Assembly (NCBI GenBank): GCA_944380305.1
Contig: CALWHF010000001.1
Span: forward strand, 1-64,000
DNA length: 64,000 nucleotides
DNA from: an uncultured Christensenellaceae bacterium
GTDB lineage: Bacteria; Bacillota; Clostridia; Christensenellales; UBA3700
Direction of reading: 5' to 3'
Shown here: in pieces, positions 46,673-55,218 of the stretch
How positions within the stretch are numbered: the first letter of the stretch is position 1
Layout of the letters: each line of letters starts with the position of its first letter
Position numbers and translations under genes: made by a program
The notes under the pieces: generated by a model
Database searches by the model: none
Told to the model about the DNA's origin: nothing
What the model saw: the letters and a program-made list of their open reading frames with translations, nothing else

Positions 46673-46702
46673 AAAAAAAGCAACGCCTTTACGGACGTCG
46701 CC
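46673..46702 (-). terminator. Terminator after the sensor kinase
   Basis: On the minus strand GGCGACG pairs with CGTTGC(T), including G-U pairs, across a loop of about 10 nt and is followed by seven T. It separates the kinase mRNA from the surface operon, which therefore needs its own promoter. Confidence 0.65.
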
Positions 46703-46748
46703 GATACATTTCGGATCGATAGAAAAAATTACTTCGCGTACTCTTTAT

Positions 46749-48014
46749 CTATTGCTTTTTCGATTTTATCGCGAATTCGGTCTCAACGACGAAACCGTGC
46801 GGCGTATTGTTTCTGACATATATCCTTCCGCCAAGAGAATTGACGATTTCTTTGACTATTGCGAGCCCCAGCCCCGAACCGCCGGTTTTTCCGTTTCTCG
46901 ACTCGTCGCTGCGATAAAAACGGTCGAATATTTTTTTCATCTCGCTCTCCTCCACGCCTTTTCCCGTATCTTTAACCGAAAGCTGCACTTTGTTTTCGGT
47001 TTTGATCAGATATACGCCGACCGTTTCTCCCGGAACGGTGTATTTGAGCGCATTGTCCAGCAGAGCGATAAGCAGCTGACGATACTTATCCCTGTCCATA
47101 TCCATATAAATATCGTCGGTTATGCCGTCCTCGAAATCCTTGCCGTCCATCTCGCACATCATAGCAAAAGGCTCCACGACCTCTCTCGTAAGACTGCTGA
47201 CATCGATATATTCAACATTGAGTATCGCGCGGTTGGCATCCATGGAAGACAAAATCAACATCTCTTTTATCATTCTTTTCAGCCTCTGCGTTTCGTTCAC
47301 CGCGTTTACCAGCGAATCCGAAACGTCCTCGACCTTCTTGTCCGGATTTGCCAGGACTTTGGAAATATTTGTATTTATTATCGCAAGCGGCGTATTGAAT
47401 TCGTGCGAAATATCCGAAATCAGCATCGAATTTCGCTCCAGTGCCTTCATCAGCGGCTTCGTCTGCGTCTTGACTGCAAATATTCCCAGTACACTCTGCG
47501 CAATATAGGCGAATGCGATCATCAACGAGCATATCAGAAGTATGCTGTTTTTCATCGTGTCGGACGCCTGCATATTGACGTACACCCTGACGTAGACTGC
47601 TTTTTCATTGAAAGGTTCGCTCATAGTATGCGTAGCGGCAAGATAAGACGTCCCTTCGATCTCCATAGTTACGAGTCCGTAATAATCAGACGGCAAAGAG
47701 TACGATACGCCCTTGTATTCGTAATTCCCGTATCCTTCCTCCGTGATCAGTCTTTTATCTATATCGTAATAAACCACGATATACTCGGGGTAAACTCTTT
47801 CCAACGCTTCTTTAGACTTGACCTCGCTTTGAGACAGACGGAGTGCCGCGGCTTCGACATCGTTTGCGTTGAACGAATAAAAGACGTAATTGACGCCGAT
47901 TATCAGCGACAATATCACTACTATGACCATGAGAAAAGGCAGAAAAACATCCGTAAGGACCAGCATTCCGACCTGAGTATTCAACAGTTTTTTATCCGAT
48001 CTCTTTCCGCTCAT
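46749..48014 (-). CDS. Membrane sensor histidine kinase
   Basis: A 421 aa kinase with transmembrane helices at about 23-47 and 157-180 enclosing an extracytoplasmic sensor of about 110 aa. The H-box is SDISHEFNTPLAII, phospho-acceptor H204. The ATPase domain shows the N-box LLIALLDNALKYT, DTGKGVEESEMKKIFDRFYR and SGLGLAIVKEI. There is no clear HAMP domain, since the second helix runs almost directly into the H-box. It lies 195 nt downstream of the OmpR-family regulator, presumably its partner. The weak ribosome site is AGGCG. The ligand is unknown; the downstream surface operon is a plausible target of the pair. Confidence 0.92.
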   Translation of the reverse strand: MSGKRSDKKLLNTQVGMLVLTDVFLPFLMVIVVILSLIIGVNYVFYSFNANDVEAAALRLSQSEVKSKEALERVYPEYIVVYYDIDKRLITEEGYGNYEYKGVSYSLPSDYYGLVTMEIEGTSYLAATHTMSEPFNEKAVYVRVYVNMQASDTMKNSILLICSLMIAFAYIAQSVLGIFAVKTQTKPLMKALERNSMLISDISHEFNTPLAIINTNISKVLANPDKKVEDVSDSLVNAVNETQRLKRMIKEMLILSSMDANRAILNVEYIDVSSLTREVVEPFAMMCEMDGKDFEDGITDDIYMDMDRDKYRQLLIALLDNALKYTVPGETVGVYLIKTENKVQLSVKDTGKGVEESEMKKIFDRFYRSDESRNGKTGGSGLGLAIVKEIVNSLGGRIYVRNNTPHGFVVETEFAIKSKKQ

Positions 48015-48209
48015 ATAGTTTTCGCCTAATGCGAAATCCCTCCGCTTTTATTTCAAAACGAATATACTCTTTCAAAAGAATGTTCGAGTCTTATTTCCAT
48101 TGCCCTTTATCGTCATACCTCGGAGAGGAGAAGAAACCCCGTCGAATGCAATGTCGATAAAAGACGGTTTAGCGAATCAACCTGAATTCCGACGGCTATC
48201 GGTGCGACT

Positions 48210-48884
48210 TTATTCCTCAGGATGTTCGCTCCACATATATCCGACGTTCTTGACCGTCTTAAGATGATTGCTTTCCCCGTATTTTGCAAGCAGTTTACGC
48301 AAATTGCTTATATAGACTTCAGTCACCGTAATTATGGTATCGCTGTCAAAGCCCCATATCCTGTTGAAAAGCTGCTCTTTTGGAATAATGATGTTGCGGT
48401 TCCTGATCAGATACTCGAGAATATCGTACATCTTACCCGACACCTTGACATACTGACCGTTGATTTTGAACATTTTGCCCGCGAAATCCAGCTCGATATT
48501 GCCGCAGGTATAATTTGTCTTGAAGTTGTTGTTGTGTCTTCGAAGTATCGCCTCGACACGGGCAAGAAATTCGTCGCGTTCGAACGGTTTTGTCATATAA
48601 TCGTCGGCACCGAGCTTAAGCCCCTCGATCTTCTTCTGCACGTTGTCGACAGCCGTAAGGATAAGGAGAGGACAATTATTCGTCTTTCTGAGCTGCTTGA
48701 GAAGTTCCAGCCCGCTCATCTTAGGCAACATCAGATCGAGCACGATCAGATCGTAGCTTTTCGTACCCGCCATAAAAAATCCTTCTTCACCGTCGTATGC
48801 GCTGTCGCTTCTGCCCATAGACGACAATATCTCGACGATCGCTTTATTCAACGACTCATTATCTTCGATAACCAAAAATTTCAT
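48210..48884 (-). CDS. OmpR/PhoB-family response regulator
   Basis: A 224 aa regulator. The receiver domain is at 1-115, with acidic residues E7 and D8, phospho-acceptor D50 (LIVLDLMLP), T77 in LILTAVD and K99 (MTKPF). The winged-helix DNA-binding domain at about 128-222 ends KTVKNVGYMW. This class binds direct repeats with an 11 bp period, and such a repeat lies at 46492-46508. GGAGG is 14 nt upstream of the ATG, with a nearer GGA. It precedes the sensor kinase. An imperfect but credible promoter with a palindrome in its spacer lies upstream, suggesting autoregulation or another regulator. Confidence 0.94.
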   Translation of the reverse strand: MKFLVIEDNESLNKAIVEILSSMGRSDSAYDGEEGFFMAGTKSYDLIVLDLMLPKMSGLELLKQLRKTNNCPLLILTAVDNVQKKIEGLKLGADDYMTKPFERDEFLARVEAILRRHNNNFKTNYTCGNIELDFAGKMFKINGQYVKVSGKMYDILEYLIRNRNIIIPKEQLFNRIWGFDSDTIITVTEVYISNLRKLLAKYGESNHLKTVKNVGYMWSEHPEE

Positions 48885-48932
48885 AAAATTCCAGTAGACC
48901 TCCGCATCTTCCCATTGTTTGCTTTTGCATTA

Positions 48933-48961
48933 ATTATACCACTTGCGCAAGCAAAAAACAA
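48933..48961 (-). promoter_or_regulatory. Response-regulator promoter with palindrome CTTGCGCAAG in the spacer
   Basis: TTGTTT (48961-48956), a 17 bp spacer and TATAAT (48938-48933) on the minus strand. The 10 bp palindrome CTTGCGCAAG (48942-48951) lies inside the spacer, where a bound protein would block or reshape the promoter. Confidence 0.6.
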
Positions 48962-49494
48962 CAATAATAACACGCCGCTTTGCCCACCCGTTTCACGACG
49001 TTTTCCGCATTTTATAACCGTTGCGACATTGATAATAATTAATAATACTGAAAATTCCCGCGCAAAGCCGTTTCACGGCAAATAATTTCGACGCACATTT
49101 CCTCGTCTTTGCGCTTTTTCGCATCCCAGCTCGTTTCAGACGCGTTTTGCAGCGTTTATAACCCTATAAACATAAATAATAATTGATATTACTATAAACG
49201 AGTGCGATTTCATCTTGTTATTCATAGCACTCTGAGCTTAAACTTTCAATGACAGCTTTTCTTTCAATTGCAGCATAAGCAAAAACCGAATAGTGCAGCA
49301 TATTCAGTCGAATCCGCCAACAACAATAATTATCTTAAACACGTCTGTAAACAAACTGCGGCGACTATCTCCCGCATTCCTTATTGTATAAAAACACATC
49401 CGTCAATACGACCGTTCGCATCATGACATCTGTTGCGATAACGGCAAATTCCGCACCATAGTCGACAGTTTGTATTTATAATGTAGCTTTGATT
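48962..49494. other. Gene-free AT-rich stretch
   Basis: No frame with a ribosome site or family feature is seen on either strand. The sequence is visibly richer in A/T than the flanking genes and contains short TAATAATAATT-type runs. It may be the eroded part of an element inserted at ssrA. Confidence 0.45.
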
Positions 49495-50229
49495 TTATAT
49501 TTCTACGGTCAAACATCCTTCTTTGCCGGACGGGATCTCTTTCTCGATTTTTCCGCCGAAAAACAACGCCGCCCCTCCCTTAGCGATCTCTGCATCGTCA
49601 TTATCCATGCAAAAAGAATTGACGCATAATATCGGACCGTTCAGCTTGTTCGCCTGTTCTGCATATTTATATTTTTCGATTTTATTCCAACGCTCGGAAT
49701 TATAGTCGACATAAATCGGTCACAATACCATGTCGTATTCCGGACTTAAAATTTCGTCAATGTTTTTTTCGCACCACAGATCGCCGCATAGACCGACGGT
49801 AAACTTTCTTTCGTTCCGATCGCAGGAAGAAAAGCAAGAGCCCTCTTTGTAGTGATGATCGGCGAGCTTGATTTTCCAGCCGACAGATTTTCTCCGATAG
49901 CTATGAATTATCGTTCCGCTCTTATCGATTACCAGCTGGCTGCTGTAAATCTTTTTTCCGTCAAGTTCAAAATAACCGAAACTGACCGCAACGTTGTTTT
50001 TCGCAGCACATAACGCAATTTCTTCTATAACGTCACCCGTCCGTGCAATCGCAATATCCCTATCGTGTTCGAAATTCCAATCAAGAGAATCGAACCCCTG
50101 CAAAAATCCTTCTCCGAATAAAATCAAATCCGTGTGTTTTGCGTATTCGGCAATAGCATTCATTATTTGTTTTTTATTGAATTCAGTGTCGCCGTTCCTG
50201 AATCCTATTGCTGCCATCGCAACGAGCAT
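49495..50229 (-). pseudogene. Carbon-nitrogen hydrolase (nitrilase superfamily) interrupted by an in-frame TGA
   Basis: The frame starts at an ATG with GAGG 8 nt upstream and reads MLVAMAAIGF. It carries the Glu-Lys-Cys triad: E40 (LFGEGFLQG), K114 (SYRRKSVG) and C148 (GLCGDLW). After EYDMVL a TGA occurs at 49722-49720, but the same frame continues as PIYVDYNSERWNK and ends at TAA 49497-49495, with 74 further residues that look like the family C-terminus. In relatives I would expect a Trp at the stop (VLWPxYVDY), so a TGG to TGA change is likely. Read through, the protein would be about 244 aa. It may be inactive, or expressed as a 169 aa fragment. Confidence 0.72.
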
Positions 50230-50259
50230 AATCTTATCCTCAGAATTATTCGGTTTCAC

Positions 50260-50577
50260 TTTATTTCATGCAAAATCCGATCAAAACAATTATAACTCTT
50301 AAATTATTATTTAACAATAACATTCAAAATCCCGTTTGTTTCGCTTCAAGACATTAACTATATTATCGCCTTTGAAACGATTGTAAAATTGCGTGAAACC
50401 TTATAAACACCCAACGAAAAAATTTTATTTCCGATTTTTGATACAACGATCAAATCTTCACGCTTATCCAAACCAACAACCGACGTATCAAGCAAAACGA
50501 ATTTCCAAACAAAGCGCAGGCACGCCACTATTCGACTATGCGCGACTATAATCACAGCTAATATCGATTTTTAATAA
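50260..50577. other. AT-rich stretch with no recognised gene
   Basis: Only short frames without ribosome sites are seen. On the minus strand about 65 codons are open at 50555-50358, but the translation matches no family I know. It probably contains degraded N-terminal parts of the integrase relic that follows. Confidence 0.4.
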
Positions 50578-50922
50578 TTTAGCAAGACTTCCAACACAAG
50601 ACGAGTTCCCATCTTCGAGCCGTTCAAACCTTACGCCGAACGATACCGCGGAACGTCAACGTCTCCATGCCTAGGGAAAGTAAACAAGCATACTGCCGTA
50701 AAAGAGTATAACGAGATCCAACAAAAGATCGGCTTAACAAAAAGCATGTACAGTCTGAGACACACATTTGCAACACGTTGCGAAGAGGCCGGCATATCAA
50801 TTAAACAAACTGCCCTATGGCTTGGTCACTCTGATATAGAAACGACGAGCAAACATTAAGTAGGCATATTCAGCGACTTCGAGCAACAGAACGTAATTAA
50901 AAAGGATTTGCACCAATCCTGA
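50578..50922 (+). pseudogene. Tyrosine recombinase (phage/ICE integrase) C-terminal relic
   Basis: The frame reads SKTSNTRRVPIFEPF, then MYSLRHTFATRCEEAG, then TALWLGHSDIETTSKH, a TAA at 50857-50859, then VGIFSDFEQQN and a final stop. The catalytic boxes LRH and LGHS of the tyrosine recombinase core are intact. The TAA stands ten positions after the LGH histidine, exactly where the nucleophilic tyrosine is expected. No N-terminal half is recognisable, since stops precede 50578. It points toward ssrA and ends about 100 nt from the tmRNA 3' end, the usual place for the integrase of an ssrA-inserted element. Confidence 0.82.
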
Positions 50923-51022
50923 CACAAATTTTGACACAAATTCTTCAAAATTTTTGCAAAAAAAGGCTCCAAAAACGCCTCTAAATCAATAAATAACGAC
51001 GTTTTCAGAGCATTTTTTAAGT

Positions 51023-51366
51023 TGGTGGAGCTGAGGAGAGTCGAACTCCTGTCCAAACGAATTCGCGTAACACTTTCTACATACTTATCGGATAATTAAA
51101 GTCCCTGATACCCTCTGTCCGCAAAGAATATGTCGGCAAGTCCCTGAATGGCGCGACGCAGAGCGGGACGCTTCTGCGAAGCCCTGTTCCACTTTCCGAT
51201 GCCGGGTGCGGGGTCGTGGAGCCCCCGTCCGACAGCCGAGTGCGATTACGCAGCTACAGCGATTTGCTTATTGTTAGCGTTTAATTTTAATTTCCGTTTT
51301 TACGAAGCCGAGCCTTCGGTATGCTTATGTTACCCTCTGTCCGCCTGTCGAATCCGGGACAGCCCC
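51023..51366 (-). ncRNA. ssrA: tmRNA (transfer-messenger RNA)
   Basis: About 344 nt. The 5' end GGGGCTGTCCCGGATTCGAC (from 51366) and the 3' end with GTTCGACTCTCC and encoded CCA (51023) form the tRNA-Ala-like domain. The acceptor stem GGGGCUG / CAGCUCC has the G3-U70 pair used by alanyl-tRNA synthetase. The resume frame (51278-51246) reads ANNKQIAVAA followed by TAA, so with the charged Ala the tag is AANNKQIAVAA. It rescues stalled ribosomes and marks the products for proteolysis. A strong promoter lies directly upstream, and its 3' end adjoins an integrase relic. Confidence 0.97.
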
Positions 51367-51376
51367 ATGGGTCTAT

Positions 51377-51405
51377 ATTGTATTATGTTTGCAAAGTTTT
51401 GTCAA
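51377..51405 (-). promoter_or_regulatory. Promoter of ssrA
   Basis: Consensus TTGACA (51405-51400), a 17 bp spacer and TACAAT (51382-51377) on the minus strand. The start near 51370 is about 4 nt before the mature 5' end. Confidence 0.88.
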
Positions 51406-51455
51406 CACCGACGCAACGAATACGTCTTGCAAATTTTGTAAAATCGTCCGCGCTC

Positions 51456-52586
51456 TTATTTTTCGTTCAGATTTACGGTTATTTTCAGCACGATCTCGTC
51501 CAGATAGTATTCCCCCGCTAAACTTTTCCATTCCTCGCCGTACATGCGGTAAAGTTCTTCGCCCAGATGAAACACGTCTGCATAATAATATTTGCACACT
51601 TCGAAACAATCCGCGACCGCCGAGACGATTTTGGCGCGTATCTGTTCCTGCTCGGATTCGCTTATCCCGCCTGCCGAACCGTCTCGCGAAACGAAATATT
51701 TTTCTGCAGGACGAACCGAAAAGTCGAGTTTGATCTCAACCTCGCGTTCCGAAAGAGCGCGCTTGTTGCAATCGGTCCTCAGTATCACCGCCTCTTTTAT
51801 ATACCCGTCGTCTCCGGTATACGATATGCTGCCGGCGTTGAGTTTTTGAGTCGTATAGCTGAGCGCGGCACTCTGTCTCCTGCCGAGCCTGACAAGATAA
51901 CCTTCTCTGTTCGTAACGACGACGTGAGAGACGTCGAGAAGCTTCGTCTTTTCTCCTCCCGCCTTTTCTCCGAGCAATCCGAATTCGCTCTCTCTTAGGA
52001 ATACGAGAGGAAGACACGCCGTCTCTCCCACCTTGTATATGTCCTCGAAATAGTCCTTAAGCGTAGACGGATTCTGCCCCGCCTCCTTGCGGTTCGACTG
52101 CAATATTTCGGTAAGGTGATACGATGCGACCTCGTTAATTGGCATGGATACCGCGAGTATGTCTTTTGCGTCTCCCGCGCCTGCGACGAGCAGCGTATTG
52201 TCCGTGACCAGATCACCCGACACCAGGAACTCGATCACGTCGGTACGCCCGCTTTTCAAAAAACTTTCGCCGAGCACTATCACGTTGGTATGAGCGAACG
52301 ACGCTTTCAGCCCTACCGAATACGAAAGATTCTCGACAGCTTCCTGCACGGTTTCCCCTCGGGCAGAATACACTACGAAGTCGTTGCCCTGAGACGCAGA
52401 CGAGCTGTTTTTAGGAATTATCGCCTGAGCCGAAAGCGACAGCTCACCGTCAACGTAATCTATCCCCATACCTACGACGATCGCCCTGTCGAGCAGATTT
52501 ATGTTGGAAGACAGCCCGTCAAGAGCGGCGACGGCGACCACGACGACTACGAGGAGGATCCATTTGGAATTAACGCGACGTTTCAT
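51456..52586 (-). CDS. Ger(x)C-type spore germination protein without a lipobox
   Basis: A 376 aa third subunit of a GerA-type germinant receptor. After a hydrophobic N-terminus (WILLVVVVVAVAALDG) it shows the family landmarks LLDRAIVVGMGIDY, SFAHTNVIVLGESF, TLLVAGAGDAKDIL and a C-terminal half with GDDGYIKEAVI and a tail ending LKITVNLNEK. GerC proteins usually carry a lipobox (GCWD or similar). Here there is no cysteine in the first 40 residues, so the protein is probably held by an uncleaved N-terminal helix. It overlaps the permease subunit gene by 17 nt and is the last gene of the operon. Confidence 0.9.
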   Translation of the reverse strand: MKRRVNSKWILLVVVVVAVAALDGLSSNINLLDRAIVVGMGIDYVDGELSLSAQAIIPKNSSSASQGNDFVVYSARGETVQEAVENLSYSVGLKASFAHTNVIVLGESFLKSGRTDVIEFLVSGDLVTDNTLLVAGAGDAKDILAVSMPINEVASYHLTEILQSNRKEAGQNPSTLKDYFEDIYKVGETACLPLVFLRESEFGLLGEKAGGEKTKLLDVSHVVVTNREGYLVRLGRRQSAALSYTTQKLNAGSISYTGDDGYIKEAVILRTDCNKRALSEREVEIKLDFSVRPAEKYFVSRDGSAGGISESEQEQIRAKIVSAVADCFEVCKYYYADVFHLGEELYRMYGEEWKSLAGEYYLDEIVLKITVNLNEK

Positions 52587-53664
52587 ACAGCACCCCCGAA
52601 GCTTCGTCCTTTCTTTTGCCGAACGCTTTTACGCACGCTAACGCGACGAACGGAACGGCGTAATCGGCAGCTATCGTCATATATCTGACGTAACCCGTCA
52701 TCGCGTTGTATACGGTCTGCTGATTGCCCACCGCAAAAAACGTGACGATGCCGAGCACTCCGCATACCAATACGGACAATACGGTTCTGCCGCCTGTAAA
52801 GCAATAAATGCTTTCGACCACGGCGGAAGACAGCAAAGCAAGCTTTATCACGGCAAGCAACAGCCATGCGCACACCACGGTGAAATCGACGGTACCGAGC
52901 AACGTGGACAGCTTGTTGAATATCGCGAGTTTGTTGAACGCGTTTGCCACAAGCACTCCTCCGCCCCCGTAAACAGCGGTAAAAGCAAGCATCACTCCAA
53001 CCGTGCATACGAATATTATTATATACGAAATCAACACGGGCATGATATTTTTTTTCTTTTTTCCTGTTACCGAATAAAACAACAACGGGGAAAAATCCCC
53101 GAACCATGCCAGATATTTGTCGCACGCAAACACGACCTTCGCGTCATAACTTATCGGGAGCACGTTCTTTATCGAACCCGTATTTTCAGCAAAAACGACG
53201 TTGAGGATCACTACCGCAGCGACGAACCATACTACGATCTGTGCCGTACGCGCAAGTACATTGCCGCCCTTCGCCGTCAGATACACGAGAGTCGGCACGA
53301 GTCCCGCGAGTATAAGTCTCCACAACCCTTCGTCGAACAGCGTCGTAGAGCAATATGCCGTCGTTTCGCCCGTGAACAATACGAGCTTTGCAAAACAAGT
53401 CAGCCCGACTATAACGATCATAAGTCTTTTGAGAGGTACAGGCGCAGGCAAAGCGCGCAGATCGGTGCGTGAAGTAACGGCATATACGCAAAACAACGCC
53501 GCCCCGTCGGCAAGAACGAGCGTCATCATGGCGAGCCATGCGTTCCTGCCTGCGATAGCCGTAAGGTACTGCGGCAGCATCACGACCTTGAAACACACCG
53601 ACGATATGAACGCGAGTATCGCGAACTGTCCCGTATATATCTTGTTCGAAATCTTGTCTCTCAC
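52570..53664 (-). CDS. GerAB-type spore germination permease subunit
   Basis: A 364 aa protein with about ten membrane segments, the APC-superfamily-like subunit that binds the germinant (amino acid or sugar) in the spore inner membrane. It starts MRDKISNKIYTGQFAILAFI, with typical features such as YLTAIAGRNAWLAM and GGGVLVANAFNKLAIFNKLS. It overlaps the upstream subunit gene by 4 nt (ATGA) and the downstream one by 17 nt, so translation is coupled. The ligand cannot be read from the sequence. Expression in the forespore would be expected from known gerA operons. Confidence 0.9.
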   Translation of the reverse strand: MRDKISNKIYTGQFAILAFISSVCFKVVMLPQYLTAIAGRNAWLAMMTLVLADGAALFCVYAVTSRTDLRALPAPVPLKRLMIVIVGLTCFAKLVLFTGETTAYCSTTLFDEGLWRLILAGLVPTLVYLTAKGGNVLARTAQIVVWFVAAVVILNVVFAENTGSIKNVLPISYDAKVVFACDKYLAWFGDFSPLLFYSVTGKKKKNIMPVLISYIIIFVCTVGVMLAFTAVYGGGGVLVANAFNKLAIFNKLSTLLGTVDFTVVCAWLLLAVIKLALLSSAVVESIYCFTGGRTVLSVLVCGVLGIVTFFAVGNQQTVYNAMTGYVRYMTIAADYAVPFVALACVKAFGKRKDEASGVLYETSR

Positions 53665-55103
53665 CGTTTGAGCCTCTTTCTGTTGATATTTGGTATACTG
53701 TACGGTCTGTCGTACATTTCGTCCACGCTAGCCTTGAATACCGCGTCGTTCCAGTCCTTGCCCAGCGCGGGAGCATAAGGAGCGAGGTACGAAGTGCCGT
53801 AGCTCCTCATATTGACGAGATACGCCGTCAGGATCATGCCGCCGAGGATTATCCCGAACAGCCCGAGCACTCCCGCCACAGCCACAAAGATCAGCCTCAG
53901 AACGCTGCCCGTATTCGCTTCGTCGGGCACGCAATACAGACCGATCGTGGACACGGATATAATGAGTATCGTCGGCGTGGACAGAAGTCCCGCCTTGACT
54001 GCAGTCTCTCCCAGCACGATCGCTCCGACGATGGACAATGCCATGCCGACATACCTCGGCATACGGACGCTCGCCTCGCTCAGTATTTCGAATATCAGAA
54101 GTACGAGCAGCATTTCGAACATCGGCGAAAGCGGTATGCCATAGACCGAATTCATTATCGTGACCAGAAATTTGAGCGGAAACATCTGGTACTGAAACTC
54201 CTGCAATGCGACGTATGCCGCAGGAAGAAGGACGGCTATGAGCAAAGCCATTATCCTTATCGATCTTATCAGCGTCGCGCGGAAACTCTTGACGTAATAG
54301 TCTTCGCTCGCCTGGAGATGCTCGAGAAGTATGAACGGCAGAGTCAGCACGACGGGCGAACCGTCCACGATAACGGCGACCCTGCCCTCGAGCAATTTGG
54401 CGCATACTATGTCGGGTTTTTCGGACGTGCCTACGCGGTCGAAAAGCGACTGACTTCCGTCCTCGAGAAATGCGGCGACATAGGAGGATTCGACGACCCC
54501 GTCTATATCTATCGCTTTTATCTTGCGGCATATCTCGTCAACGACACATTTATCAGCGACGTTGGAAAGATATGCCACGGAAACCGCCGTATTGGTAAGC
54601 CTGCCCACCTTGAAGTTGAGAAATCTGAGCTTTGGCGTACGCAGACGCCTTCGTATCATCACGCAATTTGCTTTGAAATCCTCGATAAAACCCTCGCGCG
54701 GCCCCCTGAGCACGTTGGATACGGGAGGCTCCTGTATCCCCCTGATCTGGTATTTGCGTTCCGAGAACACAAACGCCGCCTCTCCGCCGTCGATTATCAG
54801 CACTATGTCTCCGTCGGCGACAGTCTGTGCCGCTTCTTCGGGCGAGTGATTGAGTTTGATCGCAGTGGTCGGACGGGTGACGGCATTCAGCCTGCCGACA
54901 TACGGATACGAGAGCCGCGGAAGAGCCTTCAGAGGCGCGAAGATGTTGAGTTCGCAAAGCTCCTTGTCTATCACGCCATCTATAAAGAACACGCTCGCGC
55001 TTTTGCCCGCAACGCGGAAATCCATTCTGACGAGATCTTCGCCCTCTCCGAAAGCATTCTGCACGGCATCCGAAAACAGTCCGTAGTCCACCCTTTTTTC
55101 CAT
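53661..55103 (-). CDS. GerAA-type spore germination protein
   Basis: A 480 aa protein, the first gene of the receptor operon. The large soluble N-terminal domain carries the family signatures EPPVSNVLRGPREGF, RVGTSEKPDIVCAKLLEGRVA and VDGSPVVLTLPF. About five membrane segments follow (from 270), with YGIPLSPMFEML and PDEANTGSVLRL. Recent work on the family describes this subunit as an oligomeric ion channel opened by germinant binding. There is no clear Shine-Dalgarno before the ATG (sequence CAACAGAAAT). It is divergent from spoIIE. Confidence 0.93.
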   Translation of the reverse strand: MEKRVDYGLFSDAVQNAFGEGEDLVRMDFRVAGKSASVFFIDGVIDKELCELNIFAPLKALPRLSYPYVGRLNAVTRPTTAIKLNHSPEEAAQTVADGDIVLIIDGGEAAFVFSERKYQIRGIQEPPVSNVLRGPREGFIEDFKANCVMIRRRLRTPKLRFLNFKVGRLTNTAVSVAYLSNVADKCVVDEICRKIKAIDIDGVVESSYVAAFLEDGSQSLFDRVGTSEKPDIVCAKLLEGRVAVIVDGSPVVLTLPFILLEHLQASEDYYVKSFRATLIRSIRIMALLIAVLLPAAYVALQEFQYQMFPLKFLVTIMNSVYGIPLSPMFEMLLVLLIFEILSEASVRMPRYVGMALSIVGAIVLGETAVKAGLLSTPTILIISVSTIGLYCVPDEANTGSVLRLIFVAVAGVLGLFGIILGGMILTAYLVNMRSYGTSYLAPYAPALGKDWNDAVFKASVDEMYDRPYSIPNINRKRLKR

Positions 55104-55135
55104 ATTTCTGTTGTGCGGATAATTTGAAAAAATAT

Positions 55136-55212
55136 ACAGTGCGACGAAAGCAAAAAATACGACAAAATGCGACTCTGACGGAAGTTTTGCGACAATGCCC
55201 TCCGCCTATACT
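55136..55212 (+). promoter_or_regulatory. Divergent gerA-spoIIE control region with possible Spo0A boxes
   Basis: The 115 bp between the genes holds several TGTCG-type elements: TTTTGTCGTA (minus strand, around 55165-55156), ATTGTCGCAA (minus, around 55196-55187) and GCGACGAAAG. They are close to the 0A box TTTGTCRAA. TATACT at 55207-55212 could be the spoIIE -10; if so, +1 falls on the ATG at 55219. Confidence 0.35.
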
Positions 55213-55218
55213 TGTCTT

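Noticed and set aside
46752-48029. 425-codon open frame on the plus strand opposite the sensor kinase
   Set aside because: It exactly mirrors the kinase gene, lacks a ribosome site and has the low-complexity His/Arg/Tyr composition of an antisense frame. The minus-strand protein is a clear histidine kinase.
49720-49722. TGA read as tryptophan in this organism
   Set aside because: TGA ends other genes here with correct C-termini (for example the GH13 gene, ending at 167, and the giant lipoprotein gene, ending at 38036), and TGG is used for Trp. A point nonsense change is simpler.
51148-51441. 97-codon plus-strand frame in the ssrA region
   Set aside because: It lies antisense to the tmRNA, which is supported by both tRNA-like ends, the tag frame and a promoter.
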